A DNA stretch of 64,000 nt, from positions 3,038,001 to 3,102,000 of the forward strand of contig JBLDXI010000054.1 in NCBI GenBank assembly GCA_047495785.1, written 5' to 3'. This stretch comes from Lepidodermella squamata (Eukaryota > Gastrotricha). Below, piece after piece: positions 1 to 9,871 of the stretch; the stretch's first letter is position 1, and every line of letters starts with the position of its first letter. The notes below the pieces were generated by a model. The model saw nothing but the letters and a program-made list of their open reading frames with translations. It did no database searches and was not told where the DNA came from. Both the position numbers and the translations under genes were made by a program.

Positions 1-1068
1 GGCAAAGACATATGTCCCTGATGAGACGACGTTCCTCTAGTTTTCGCAAGTCGAGAGTTTTCAGACGATTATCATACTTGTGTGAGCCTGCTCCTGAACA
101 GCAAAATGCGCAGTCGCAAAGCTATTTAGAATCAAATTTACAATTTATACACACCTCATTATCTGGAAGCTGGGAGATTAAGCTCGACGTGATTCCTAGA
201 TCGAAGCGCGTTGCCCAGGGATATAAATTAGCCCTTGGCTGAGACGCTGCGACCATTTTTAGCAACTACTGGTCCCTTGGAAACCACTGAGAATCGCTCA
301 TTACGATGTTTCCCAACTGCCGATTATTAAATTTGTTACCGTCATTGGGGTAATCTGGGTCATTGGGGCTATTCGGACAAATGTTCATGCAAACAGGAGA
401 ATGGGCATGGCTCAAAAACTACCCGGCCGTTGGCTATGAAATTTTGCACGGAGTTAGGTGGAAAGACGACCCACATACCGTAAAAATTTCATGACCTGAG
501 AGTAAGTGGTTGTGAAGAAATGAGCTTACCTTTCAGGTGTAAGTTTAACTCAGTTTAGGCACTGTTCTGCGTTGAATTACCTGGACCCGAAGAGAATTTT
601 GCTGGACCTGCGCCCAATTTTTCCTGAATCTACAGACGCTAGGGCACCCATGAAAATTAAAAACGCCCCGATCCGACTCATACTTTTGTCTAATTAATTG
701 CGTCCTTTTAGCCCCACGAAAAAATGATGTTGTGGGGCTATTCGGTGTATCATTTTGAATATGCTAATGAGCTGCGTTGTTCATAAGTTCCTCGCTGATT
801 AAAGTGCTCTTTGAATTCATCAGCTCTTTAAACTTTTGAATAAACTGGAAGGGCTGAAAAAGACTAATTTTACGTCGGTCAGAAGTTGTTAAACAAGAGA
901 CCGTTTTTCCAATAAAACAAGACCGTTGGAAAAAAAAAACTAATTTTACGTGCAATACGACAAGTCAATTGATCAAATAATCAAATAATTCAACTAGAAA
1001 TCAGTGCAATATATTGCTTAAATCGTTGTGCATAAAAATAATCGAAAGCTTTTGCGGACAAAAAATTG
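1..1068. other. No gene seen; scattered short repeat
   Basis: I find no protein-coding region with a recognisable product here. The open frames are short and lack family motifs. The stretch holds copies of the 12-mer GGGGCTATTCGG at 365-376 and 735-746, and related AGCCCCAC pieces near 711, part of a family that continues to 1332. Confidence 0.6.
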
Positions 1069-1151
1069 TTCCGCGGCGTGGACTCGAACCCTGCTTTCGT
1101 ACTTTGCTATGCTCTCTAGGAGCACATCCAAAGCCACTCGACCACCGAGCA
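1069..1151 (-). pseudogene. Degraded type II tRNA (Ser/Leu-like)
   Basis: Read on the minus strand, this has an intact A-box-like TGGTCGAGTGG and an intact B-box GGTTCGAGTCC separated by a long class II (Ser/Leu) spacing. The stems do not hold: about 5 of 7 acceptor pairs and 3 of 5 T-stem pairs form. A possible anticodon loop CTAGAGA would give AGA (Ser), but its stem is poor. I infer a decayed tRNA or tRNA-derived sequence, not a working tRNA. Confidence 0.5.
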
Positions 1152-1210
1152 CAACATATCAGTAATATTTGAATTGTGTATTTATGTATCATTAATAGCC
1201 CCACACCTGT

Positions 1211-1240
1211 CCGAATAGCCCCATCCGTGGGGCTATTCGG
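1211..1240. repeat. Perfect inverted repeat of the GGGGCTATTCGG motif
   Basis: The 13-base arm CCGAATAGCCCCA is followed after a 4-base loop by its exact reverse complement. The same sequence recurs as single copies at 365-376 and 735-746 and as a one-mismatch copy at 1321-1332. It could be the terminal or foldback part of a small mobile element. Confidence 0.75.
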
Positions 1241-1404
1241 AATCCTGGTGCCATTGGAATCAGGACCTTCTGAAACGTGTAAAAATGCAAAAAAATCAGG
1301 GGGTAATTTTTTTCCGCCGTCCGGATAGCCCCAACTGACGGTACATAAGTAGGCAATGTCAGCGGTAACCAATCCGGGATAACTAATTTTAGGTTATGCT
1401 GAAA

Positions 1405-1625
1405 CGTTGAGGGTACACTCTCAATGGGACTTTTTCATTGAAAGTGAAAAACTTTCAATAAAAAGAGGTTCAGTGAGAGTTTACTTTCCATGATACAACT
1501 AATGGAAGGTTAACTTTCCACGCTAAAGTCGATCATTTCATGGAGAGTATACTTTCCATCGGGGATAGTAGACTCTCGATGGAATTCGTGCGTGGGAAGT
1601 ACACTTTCAACGATTCGACGCTCTC
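1405..1625. repeat. Degenerate tandem repeat array
   Basis: Variants of a unit close to GTAxACTTTCCAT recur at irregular spacing: forms with TACACTCTCAATGG, TTTACTTTCCATG, TTAACTTTCCACG, TATACTTTCCATC, TAGACTCTCGATGG and TACACTTTCAACG. At least six copies lie in about 200 bp. No coding potential was seen. The array may be a decayed minisatellite or clustered binding sites. Confidence 0.6.
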
Positions 1626-2009
1626 AATATGTAACATATATATTCACCATCTCCAACTAACAACAACGATATTTTATTGTTCCCCAAGGTTCTGCATCCG
1701 CAAATCTGCAAAATATTGAATCAGAAAATTTGCTTCTCGTGCACTACACAAATAGGAAAGATGCTAATGAGCATTAACATGCATAACAACCGGTCGTGAG
1801 CGAAGAACAGCTTTGATGTACCCTTCCATTGCGATAGCACATGACATTTCCATGTGATAACAACATAAAGATACTAAAACGTACTAATAGCTTGTACCTG
1901 AACCGACACGGCAGTCACAACAGTGTTAACTATGTAACATACAAGCAGTTATTGAAGGTTTCTGACGCGCTGATAAGCAGCCATGTAAAAGGGGGATATC
2001 GATGGTCCT
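1626..2009. other. Intergenic, nothing recognised
   Basis: No open frame with a recognisable product and no RNA gene was seen. It includes the 3' flank of the GABA-B-type receptor gene on the minus strand. Confidence 0.5.
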
Positions 2010-4780
2010 TCAGCCGGCTGCTCCGCTAGGACGGCTCTTGCTATTGACCAACGCAGAAGAACGTGCCATCATACTTCGACTCGTTTGCAAGATAGCAATC
2101 GGATTCTGCATCAAATGTTTAAGAATAGCCGCCTGATGCAAGGCCACGAAGCAAACCGAAGCCAAAGCGATGGTTAACACAACGTGCTGCACGTTCCACA
2201 TGTCTAGCATTACAATCAAAGCAGTAGCGATAACCAGGCCGAAACTGCCGAAAGCAAACGCAGCGATCCAGTTGAAACGGCGAGCTGCGACGCGCTGTTG
2301 AAATCAAGCTCAAATTAATCCCCGTCAACATCAAGCTTTAGATTCACAAGAACTCACTCTCAACGGCTCATATTTGACAGCTCTCGACGCCTCATACTTG
2401 ACAGCTCTCAACGCTGATTTGACTAGAACGATGAACAGGAGCGCGTGGAGGAAGAGCGCAACTACGAAAACTGCAGTAGATAATATCGAATCGAAAATGC
2501 CGAACGTGCAGTCGAAACGAAATGTTTTAATTGCAACACGGCCTTCATCGTCAGCCTCCTGAATGCTTGTGTCGATAAGCGTAACTCTTGTTTGCGATAG
2601 CCCGAGGACAATAGCGAGCAGGGCGGCTTGGAACAGGGTCCAAGTCACGCACGGCAAGCCTCGGAATTTACGCGCGTGGCAAGCCACCAAGATGCTACGC
2701 ATCAGATACTCGCTGCAGGCTGATGAGGCCAAAGAAAAGCCTAGGAGCCAAATCACTGCCTGGGCATCACATAGCATAACTGTCTGGGCTGGCGAACTAA
2801 ATGGTACCATGAGACCCTGCGCCAGCACTAAAATGTCCCCGATAAGCATAAGTCTTACGTTCCAGTTAAGCTTTAGTCTCAGATCAGCGAATTTCTGAGC
2901 GTTCGGCAGGGCCAGTAAGAGTGCAGCAGAAGAAACGAGAATTGTTCCAGTGACTGTGACACAGAATAACAAATCGCTGGTCAATAACAAGTGAAATTAA
3001 CTAGTTTTACCTTTCAGCAAAGAATTTACTGGTATTGGTATGGGAGGCTGTATAATAGGAAGAATCTTCAACGAATCAACCGGTGGCACATTTCCTCTTG
3101 TTCGCCACTGCATGGCTTGAATCTTCAGTGAAAGAGTTCGCTTCGAATTGTCTACGGGTGCTGCCGTTGCTATTACAACCTTCTCCGTGGTATTACCCAC
3201 GACTCGAGTTTGGGCGAAGCTGATCGGAAACATGGATCTCGCGACCTCTGTCGATCGGTTGAACTCGTAGTTGGCTTTCAGTCCAACAAAGGACGTGCCA
3301 AGAATGGCTTGCTTTACGGTGGACATTATCTCGTCCCCGTTCGACGCAAGCCGCTCCTGCCCGGTGAACCAATCCGACAAAGTTTGATTTCCTGAAAATT
3401 CGATCAATTTTTCCAATTTACTTCAATCACAAGACCCCTCACTTTCGTTTAGAATAGCCTCGGTTGCATTTAGGGCAAGACCAGCAGCTATTGCTTTGTC
3501 GTAGCAGATCTCGGGCCAGTAGATGTAGCCAGATGACAGTTGGGGGTCTTCAACCTGCTCGTCTAGCGTCTGATGAAGCTGGCGCATCGACTGCCCAGAA
3601 AGGTCGCGGAATGACTCGCCGTAGTAATATTCCCAGGGCGAATCCGTGAATCGCAAAACACTTTCCATCACCTAAATAGCGAAACTTACATTCATAGATG
3701 GGATATGAATCAGAACTGACTTCATAAATCATTTCAGCTGTGCACCAGTCAGCGCCTTCTGGAATGTAAGGTGGGTTGCCGATATTCTCCCAGCCGTAGT
3801 AGAGGAACACGTATTTCGGCCCGTAGAATCCATTGCGATGAAGCAAACACGCTGCAAGCCCGCCGTTATCAACCATGAGGATTATTATTCGTGGATCGCG
3901 AGCCTTGAACTGCTCAAATGAACCTGGATCAAGAGATGCAGAAAACTTTTCCATATACAGCAGTTGAATTCCAGCTTTTTCGAGACTTTCAACAAGGTAT
4001 TTGTCGACCTATCATTGATTAAACTAGCATGTAAAATGAACACTGTGTACCTTGGTGAAACTTGCCAATGAGTAATAAAGTATAGCCTCTGACAATATGG
4101 CGACCTTCGACCAGCTCATCGCATGAAGGAAGTCTGTAAGAGCCGGAAAGTAGCAGTCGGGTCTGTCGCCTATTGCCAACAAGTTTGAATTTCTTCGGCG
4201 ATTTTCTATCACTGCCATAGTCAATGGATAGACAGCAATCTATAGCGATTCCAATGCGATTAAGATTATAGCAGTGATCAAAGCTTACCCCAACGTGATT
4301 GAAATGAGGTAATAGTAGGGCTGTTAGGGTTTGAGAAATTGCGCCACATTCAGCCGTCAGAACCAGAGGGAATCGGTTGCTCGCACTTTCTGGCGCGAGT
4401 AATCTAGACATGAGCCCGTTTATCGCAAGCCCATCGTCACACTGAAATTCAACATAGCAAACAATGGGAAATAGCATAGCTGAAGGTTTACTCACCGCGT
4501 CATCAAAGTACTCGAACCCAATATCGTATTCGGGCAGCCAATTTGGCATTTTGCGCAAGTTGTCCAGTGCCGATATTTGAGCAACCGTGCACAAAGGTCC
4601 GCCCGGGTAAAAACCAGTGTATGCCGAACTGGTTATCAGCGTCACAAGCGTTCGGTTTGGGCTCGCTTGAGGCGATATCAGTAGATCGGGCAAAGGTTCG
4701 TCCAGGCCCTTCTTTTCAGCTCGTGACACGACCACGAACAGAGCAGCTGCTATGAGTTGAGAAATCATTTCGTACTTCAT
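2010..4780 (-). CDS. Class C GPCR, GABA-B receptor-like, complete
   Basis: I join eight exons (4780-4496, 4441-4289, 4239-4051, 4008-3721, 3671-3443, 3391-3011, 2953-2358, 2294-2010); phases agree throughout and give about 801 aa. A signal peptide (first ~20 residues, ISQLIAAALFVVVSRA) precedes a Venus-flytrap ligand domain to about residue 480, with blocks matching GABA-B receptors: FEYFDDACDDG, ECGAISQTLT, FYGPKYVFLYYGWE, CTAEMIYE and GLALNATEAIL. Seven hydrophobic segments follow from about residue 509. Introns are 42-63 nt. The serine-rich block that contacts GABA in GABA-B1 (CSSVST) is replaced by CGAISQ, so ligand binding may differ or be lost, as in GABA-B2. The cytoplasmic tail is only about 30 residues and lacks the coiled coil used for GABA-B heterodimers. 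It probably acts at the plasma membrane as a metabotropic receptor; the ligand is unknown. Confidence 0.85.
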
Positions 4781-5661
4781 TAAATTTGTTCAATAGTGTC
4801 TATTTACGATGTGTGATACTCGAACGAAGCACAAGTCAAGATATTCTTTTTTGATGCTAATTGCCAGTATCCTTGTCGTTAATTTGCTAATAAGAGCTCA
4901 ATTAAGCTGGATACAACGTGTGACTTGCAAAGTTTGACGCTAAGGAATGCCCCGCGACAAAAAATGAACATTCCTTTAGAGGCCTTTCGTAGGCCTTGCA
5001 CGACTGGGGTCACAAAGAGTCCTGAAGTCATAGTTAGAAAATATAACTCGGACCACGTGCTGTTTGCTAAATTAAACTAATTGGCAATATCTCTTATCTC
5101 TTGTCCGAATTCAACTATGCAGGCTTGGTTTCAAATAGAACTCGGACCGGGGTTCAATTTCCCAACTAACACTGAAATCAGACTTTATTTTGAGATCTGC
5201 ATGCTTGCTGGTATGTTTGCAACGATAGCTCAGCATACGTCATCTTCTGCGTCGTAGCTTTAAAAAGTGCAATCATTTTATAATATTTAAAATAATCAAT
5301 ATATTGTATCCATCTTAAAAGAGAATAAACTATGTAAATGTTGCTGAAACTGAACCCTGTTATACCAGGCAATATTATCCATTTAATTGATCTTGGCTAA
5401 AAAAGTTCGATAACGAAGTTCGGTGTGAAGGCAAAGATGACGCTTCATTGGTTCCAGCTTATCCAAGGGTTCAGCATCCTGATCACGGGTTTGCCTATAT
5501 TAGCCATCCCCGAGTGTTTGCAGCCCACCCCTAATTATGTAAATTCGTCTTATCCGTTATTCAACCCTTTGAAGTCCATTCCTGGCTTATCAAATTTAGA
5601 AATATAGATGAACCCTTGAACTGAGTTATATGAAATTCATCATAAACTCTAAAAAATATTG
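4781..5661. other. Intergenic region upstream of the GABA-B-like gene
   Basis: No gene is recognised. A 60-codon frame at 5425-5607 starts with a hydrophobic stretch but has no family match, splice context or paralogue. The region presumably contains the promoter of the minus-strand receptor gene. Confidence 0.5.
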
Positions 5662-5733
5662 CACCCCCGGCGGGACTCGAACCCGCAATCTTTGAATTAG
5701 AAGTCCAACGCCTTGCCATTAGGCCACGAGGGC
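5662..5733 (-). tRNA. tRNA-Arg (anticodon TCT)
   Basis: The minus strand folds as a standard cloverleaf. Acceptor GCCCTCG pairs with CGGGGGT (wobbles included). The anticodon loop CTTCTAA gives TCT. The T arm is GCGGG-TTCGAGT-CCCGC. A T-rich run follows the 3' end, as expected for RNA polymerase III termination. It is 72 nt with no intron. Confidence 0.93.
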
Positions 5734-5814
5734 TGCTCAGACAGCAAAATTCAGACAGCATACAGGATGGTAAATTAAAATAAGCTTACTCAATAATAAC
5801 AGCAAAAATGGTTC

Positions 5815-5885
5815 TGCGCCGCCCGGGAGTCGAACCCGGGTCACAAGAATGGGAATCTTGTATGATACCGTTACACTAGCGGCGC
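5815..5885 (-). tRNA. tRNA-Gly (anticodon CCC)
   Basis: The acceptor stem GCGCCGC/GCGGCGC is perfect, the anticodon arm is CAAGA-TTCCCAT-TCTTG (anticodon CCC), and the T arm is CCGGG-TTCGACT-CCCGG. It is 71 nt on the same strand as the tRNA-Arg gene, 81 bp away. Confidence 0.94.
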
Positions 5886-6065
5886 TTGGCGGAATTGGAG
5901 AGCGCTGTAACTGTATTTAGCAGCTTACTTTATTAACTGGGAACTGTATCTCTCGATTTTTCTTACTTCTATTTCCTACTTCCAGCGGCTAAGTCTGTGT
6001 AGTTTTGAACATCTTGGCTTGCGGGTCTCCCCAGGTTTACATTATTTGGTGCAGGTTGCTCCCAC

Positions 6066-6113
6066 GTCGGCCTCCTAAGCCGAAGATTGCGGGTTCGAGT
6101 CCCGCCGGGGGTG
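6066..6113 (+). pseudogene. 3' half of a tRNA-Arg (anticodon CCT)
   Basis: The anticodon arm TCGGC-CTCCTAA-GCCGA, the T arm and the 3' acceptor strand CGGGGGT are intact. The sequence upstream (TTGGTGCAGGTTGCTCCCACG) does not supply the 5' acceptor strand or D arm. From the base before the T arm through the terminator-like tail GTGCAATATTTTT it is identical to the tRNA-Arg(TCT) gene on the opposite strand at 5650-5690. I infer a tRNA fragment from duplication or recombination; a split tRNA is a remote alternative. Confidence 0.7.
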
Positions 6114-6969
6114 CAATATTTTTGCAACCTCCCCATGAGCTTTTCTGGTTTTATTACATCCAGGTTTGAAATGCGACTCATGCTAGGAGCCTTCGAGAGC
6201 TCATGAGTCATTCCATCTAGATCAGTGAAAAATCAAGCTTTCGCTCAATGAATTCCAGCTCGTAGCTGACAGTAATTGTTTTTGGTCTTTCGCTTCTCGT
6301 CGAAGGAGAAGCCCAAGAAATCGCCCGAAGGCTCATTGAATGTTCCCACGCACGGAAATCTTTAGTAAAAGGCGAAAGATTTGTTCGTTTTGCGCGGAAA
6401 CCAGAGTACTTAAATTTAATTTAAAATTTTCGCCCGTTTTAATGTGGAATCAACGTAGGACACCCAACTCATTAGCATATTCGCGCAACTTGAGAAGACT
6501 TTCGGGTGAGTTTCGAAGAAATCACAGAATTATAATGTTGTTTTTTACGCATATTTTCAGCCTCTTATTATTTCAGGTTCCTGTTTGGAGTTGGCTGGCT
6601 TGAATCCAGGGTATTTCATTCACGAGAAAAAACAATAAGCAACTTTTTTCTCTGTTAACGATACCCGCCAAGAACTTGTCTGCAGGTAATTTATTACTCA
6701 ACTATCGAAGCTTGCCGAGTTTTTTTCCACACAAGATGTTAGTTTATAGTTTTTCGCTAAAGAGCGAAAACGTTAAAAAATGTGTGAAAAACAACAAAAG
6801 ATTGTTTAAATGTGGAGATTGTCACCTGAGTACAAATTGCACTGAATAGCCAAAAAGTTAACACAGCGTATATTATATAATATATAAAGAAGGTATTGTT
6901 AGGCTTAAGAAAATCATAAGCAACCTCACCCATCCATTTGTTAGCCACCAGCTCAAACAAAGCCTATAT
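6114..6969. other. Intergenic; possible 5' exon of the PLC-X gene
   Basis: No gene is called. A frame at 6340-6603 ends in a hydrophobic stretch (LFFTHIFSLLLFQVPVW) next to two TTTCAG sites and could hold an upstream signal-peptide exon of the next gene, but I cannot show a phase-correct join. The minus-strand frame at 6757-6960 has one hydrophobic segment and no other support. Confidence 0.4.
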
Positions 6970-8655
6970 ATGTGCGTTCAAGACGGGCTATCGGCCATAG
7001 CGTCTAAATTTGCCAACCCACCGGCATGGACGACGCTAGCCGACATACCGACTACAACGCCTGGGTTCCGAAATATAAAAATAGATGCAGATACATGGGT
7101 CAAGTCGATGCTTGTATTTTATTCGCTAAACACGCGTCTCGGTACGATGAACAGCAAATGGCCGCATGAAAATTGGATGACCCGACTACCACCGGCTGTC
7201 AAAAATTTGCCGCTTTACCAAGTATGGAAAAAATATTCAAAATTTCGAAATTTTCATCATTTTCCCAATTTTTCACAGTTAACGATTCCCGGTAAAAAAG
7301 TCGAATTTTGCTCGAAGAAATTAAGTGATTAATGGCCTTATGTACAGGATCCCACAATTCTTTTGCGTATTGGCTTGACCCAGAGTCCAGTTTGGCTCCG
7401 GACCTTTCTTACTCACTAATGTTTGACCTAATTTTTCGAAAAATTATTTAAAAAATATTCCCCTATTATAGGCAGATAGCCAGCATGTTGACGAAGCTTT
7501 TCCCATCTGTGAAATACATTTTATACAACTGGTCGATAACACAGAAGTTAAATTTCGAAGGCCAGTTGAGAGCAGGTGGTTTTCAAAATTTTTAACCAAT
7601 CCTCCTTAATTTTTTTATTTAGGTATTCGATATTTCGACTGCCGCGTTGGTTACGATTTTTTAGACAAAAAATTCAAGTTTTTGCATGGTCTATGGGTTT
7701 GTTCAACGAATGGAACACTTTTATAAGAGTTATAGGAATTCGAAAAATTTCAGGGCTTGGAGGTTGAGGATCAATTAGCGAAACTACCAGCTTTCCTAGA
7801 TAGTCACCCTGGCGAAGTAGTACTATTAGATTTCAACCACTTCTACTGGATGAGCATCAACGAGTTCAACGCGTTGCTTGGAATTATTTTCAAAACCATC
7901 GGAGATTACTTGATACCTTACAGTGAATATTCGTTCAAAAATGGAACCACTCGAAGCTTCGAGAATTTAACCCTAGCGAATCTTGCCAAGCAACCGAAAC
8001 GCCAGGTAATTGTCGCTTATCGCTTCGAATCGTCCAGCTTTGGCCTCGGCCCGGCTTTTTGGCCGGGCTATATTGTCGAGAGCTTTTGGCCCGAAACGAG
8101 CAGTGTTGATCAAATGATAACGTTGGTCGAGCAAAACTACAGGGTTCGGGCGAGTAAATTAGCGAATGGCACTCTGCAAAATGCGAAAACTCGATTCAGA
8201 GTGGATCAAGTTTGTTTCTCATAAAATCATTAATAGAGAATTTATTTATAATTTCAAATTTAGGGGGTGGTTACGATCGATGGGGAGACGATTTTGAATA
8301 ATCTTGACGGGACTTTGTACGATTCGAGTGCTTCTAGTGCTACTTCGAGGACTGTGAAATGGCTCGCGGACAAGGCGACCAACCGAGACGGTAATTTTTT
8401 TGTTAATTTCATCAAATTTAATTTTTAAATATTTTTTAAATATATTTTATATTTATACATATTTTATATATGTGAAGATATTTTTTAAATGTCATCCAAT
8501 TTAATTTAATTTATTTTAATTTCAAATTTAAGTTACCTACATCAAATTTAATTTGCTATTTTCAACGTATTTCAGGTGCCTTAAACATTGTTATGGTTGA
8601 CGGGGTGGAACGGTTCAACTTTATGGAGACTGTCGTGGCACTGAACATTTTCTGA
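6970..8655 (+). CDS. PI-PLC X-domain protein (PLCXD-like)
   Basis: I join eight exons (6970-7221, 7279-7291, 7348-7420, 7472-7575, 7623-7696, 7754-8209, 8264-8390, 8576-8655) into about 392 aa. The family is the phosphatidylinositol-specific phospholipase C X-domain proteins, which act on inositol phospholipids without PH or C2 domains. Supporting blocks are NWMTRLP, LTIPGSHNSFAYW (first catalytic His, ~91), NWSITQKLNFEGQLRAGIRY, FLHGLWG (second His, ~169), HPGEVVLLDFNHFY, and the C-terminal MVDGVERFNFMETVVALN. Exon 2 is only 13 nt but supplies the TIPG of the active-site motif. The 57-nt intron before it is in frame and stop-free. The start at 6970 is the first in-frame ATG and has no signal peptide; an upstream exon is possible. 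Confidence 0.85.
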
Positions 8656-8776
8656 CATGGAAAAACTTCCTACCCACTCGTGTTTTCACAAAAAAAACAA
8701 CTCATCAAGGTTTTGCGCACCTTGTATAAATAAAACAATGAGCAAGCACAACACGTTTTTTTCAGTAAAATAAATT

Positions 8777-9757
8777 ATGAAAATCTTTGGTTTTTGCGTT
8801 TTCGTGCTTTTGCTCCGATCGGAAGTTGAAGCTCAGGTATTTGTACCGAAGTCAAAACTAGGCTTGAAATTAGTTGAAAAATATCCCTAGTCGTGTTCTT
8901 GTAGCTCCACTTCGAGCACTGCAGCTTTTATCAAGTCCAACCGAGGGGTTCTCAGTTCTAATGGAATAGTTTTCATCAAGGCGAATAATTTGGAAATCGA
9001 GCCATTAAAAGCGTGTTACTGCGGCCGGGCGAGATCAGTTCGATGGGCGCTATCTATCAACCCGATACCTGGGCAATCCTCCGTTTGCAGATCACACAGG
9101 CTGAGCAGCCTAAGTGGCTCTGACTGGTCGATATCCGATGAAATTTCCGACATCAATCGCTACCCCATAGGTGGCGACGTTCGGCTTGAATGGAATGATT
9201 CAACGCGCAGTGGGACGATCAATTTCAGAATTCGCGGCGAACAGCCTAGTTCGAGCTCCGTTTCGTGGGAAATCGACCGCCGAAGTTCAGCTTGGTTCGC
9301 GGTGCCTCTAGCTAGGTCAGAAAGCGATTTGAAGCAATTTGATTCAAGCGGAGTTCCTCTCACGTCCTTTGATAATGGCTACGGCGTGTTTCAGCTGAAA
9401 AATCCAACTTGTCAACAAATTTGGAACTGGAAGGCGAATGTTGAAGAGGGTGCGAATAGGATTGAATCGGCCTTGCGTGCTGCTAAATCGTGGATGAACC
9501 AGCAGAAAAACTTTGCGGCTAGCTTAGATCAATCAGCCAACACTACTGTACCTTCAAGACGCGAGGCGAACTGTCGATTCCAGGAGGGAACTCGCCAAAC
9601 AGTTGAAGATGCAGTTGCTATTAAAATATTCGGCGGTGCGAGCCGCGGTAATTACTGCGCTTGGGACACTTCAGCGAAGGCTTGGGTGTTCAATGTGCTA
9701 GGTGATCGAGGTGAAAATTACGTCAACAAAGTTTGCCTTAAGGTGGCTGCTGGGTGA
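8777..9757 (+). CDS. Secreted lytic transglycosylase/lysozyme-like protein
   Basis: Two exons (8777-8836 and 8891-9757) give about 308 aa. Exon 1 is exactly a signal peptide ending EVEAQ; a 54-nt intron separates it from the mature part. Residues ~160-215 carry SESDLKQFDSSGVPL, then DNGYGVFQLKNPTCQQIWNWK, the pattern of GH23-like lytic transglycosylase proteins of bacteria (catalytic Glu, then GYGxxQLxNP and WNWKxNV). Near the C-terminus FGGASRGNYCAWD and ENYVNKV fit the end of the same family. The predicted role is cleavage of bacterial peptidoglycan outside the cell, in digestion or defence. An acceptor TTTTTCAG lies 11 nt before the ATG. A bacterial origin followed by gain of an intron and signal peptide is inferred. 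Confidence 0.75.
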
Positions 9758-9871
9758 AAATCGACTTTTTGAATGAATTTTTTTGCTTATACGTAAATTC
9801 GCGTGCCGCTGAAATAATGAGAAAAAAATTAAAGAATCAAATGTTTACGCACGATTTTCGATTTATTTAAA

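Noticed and set aside
2563-2898. Plus-strand open frame of 111 codons
   Set aside because: Antisense to the 7TM exon of the GABA-B-like receptor.
5425-5607. 60-codon frame with a hydrophobic start
   Set aside because: No homology, no splice context and no conserved neighbour; could be chance in AT-rich DNA.
5969-6211. 80-codon minus-strand frame with TPGGTRTRNLRLRRP
   Set aside because: This is a translation of tRNA sequence, a common false ORF.
6757-6960. 67-codon minus-strand frame with a TM-like segment
   Set aside because: Needs a non-ATG start and lies in AT-rich DNA; hydrophobicity alone is weak evidence.
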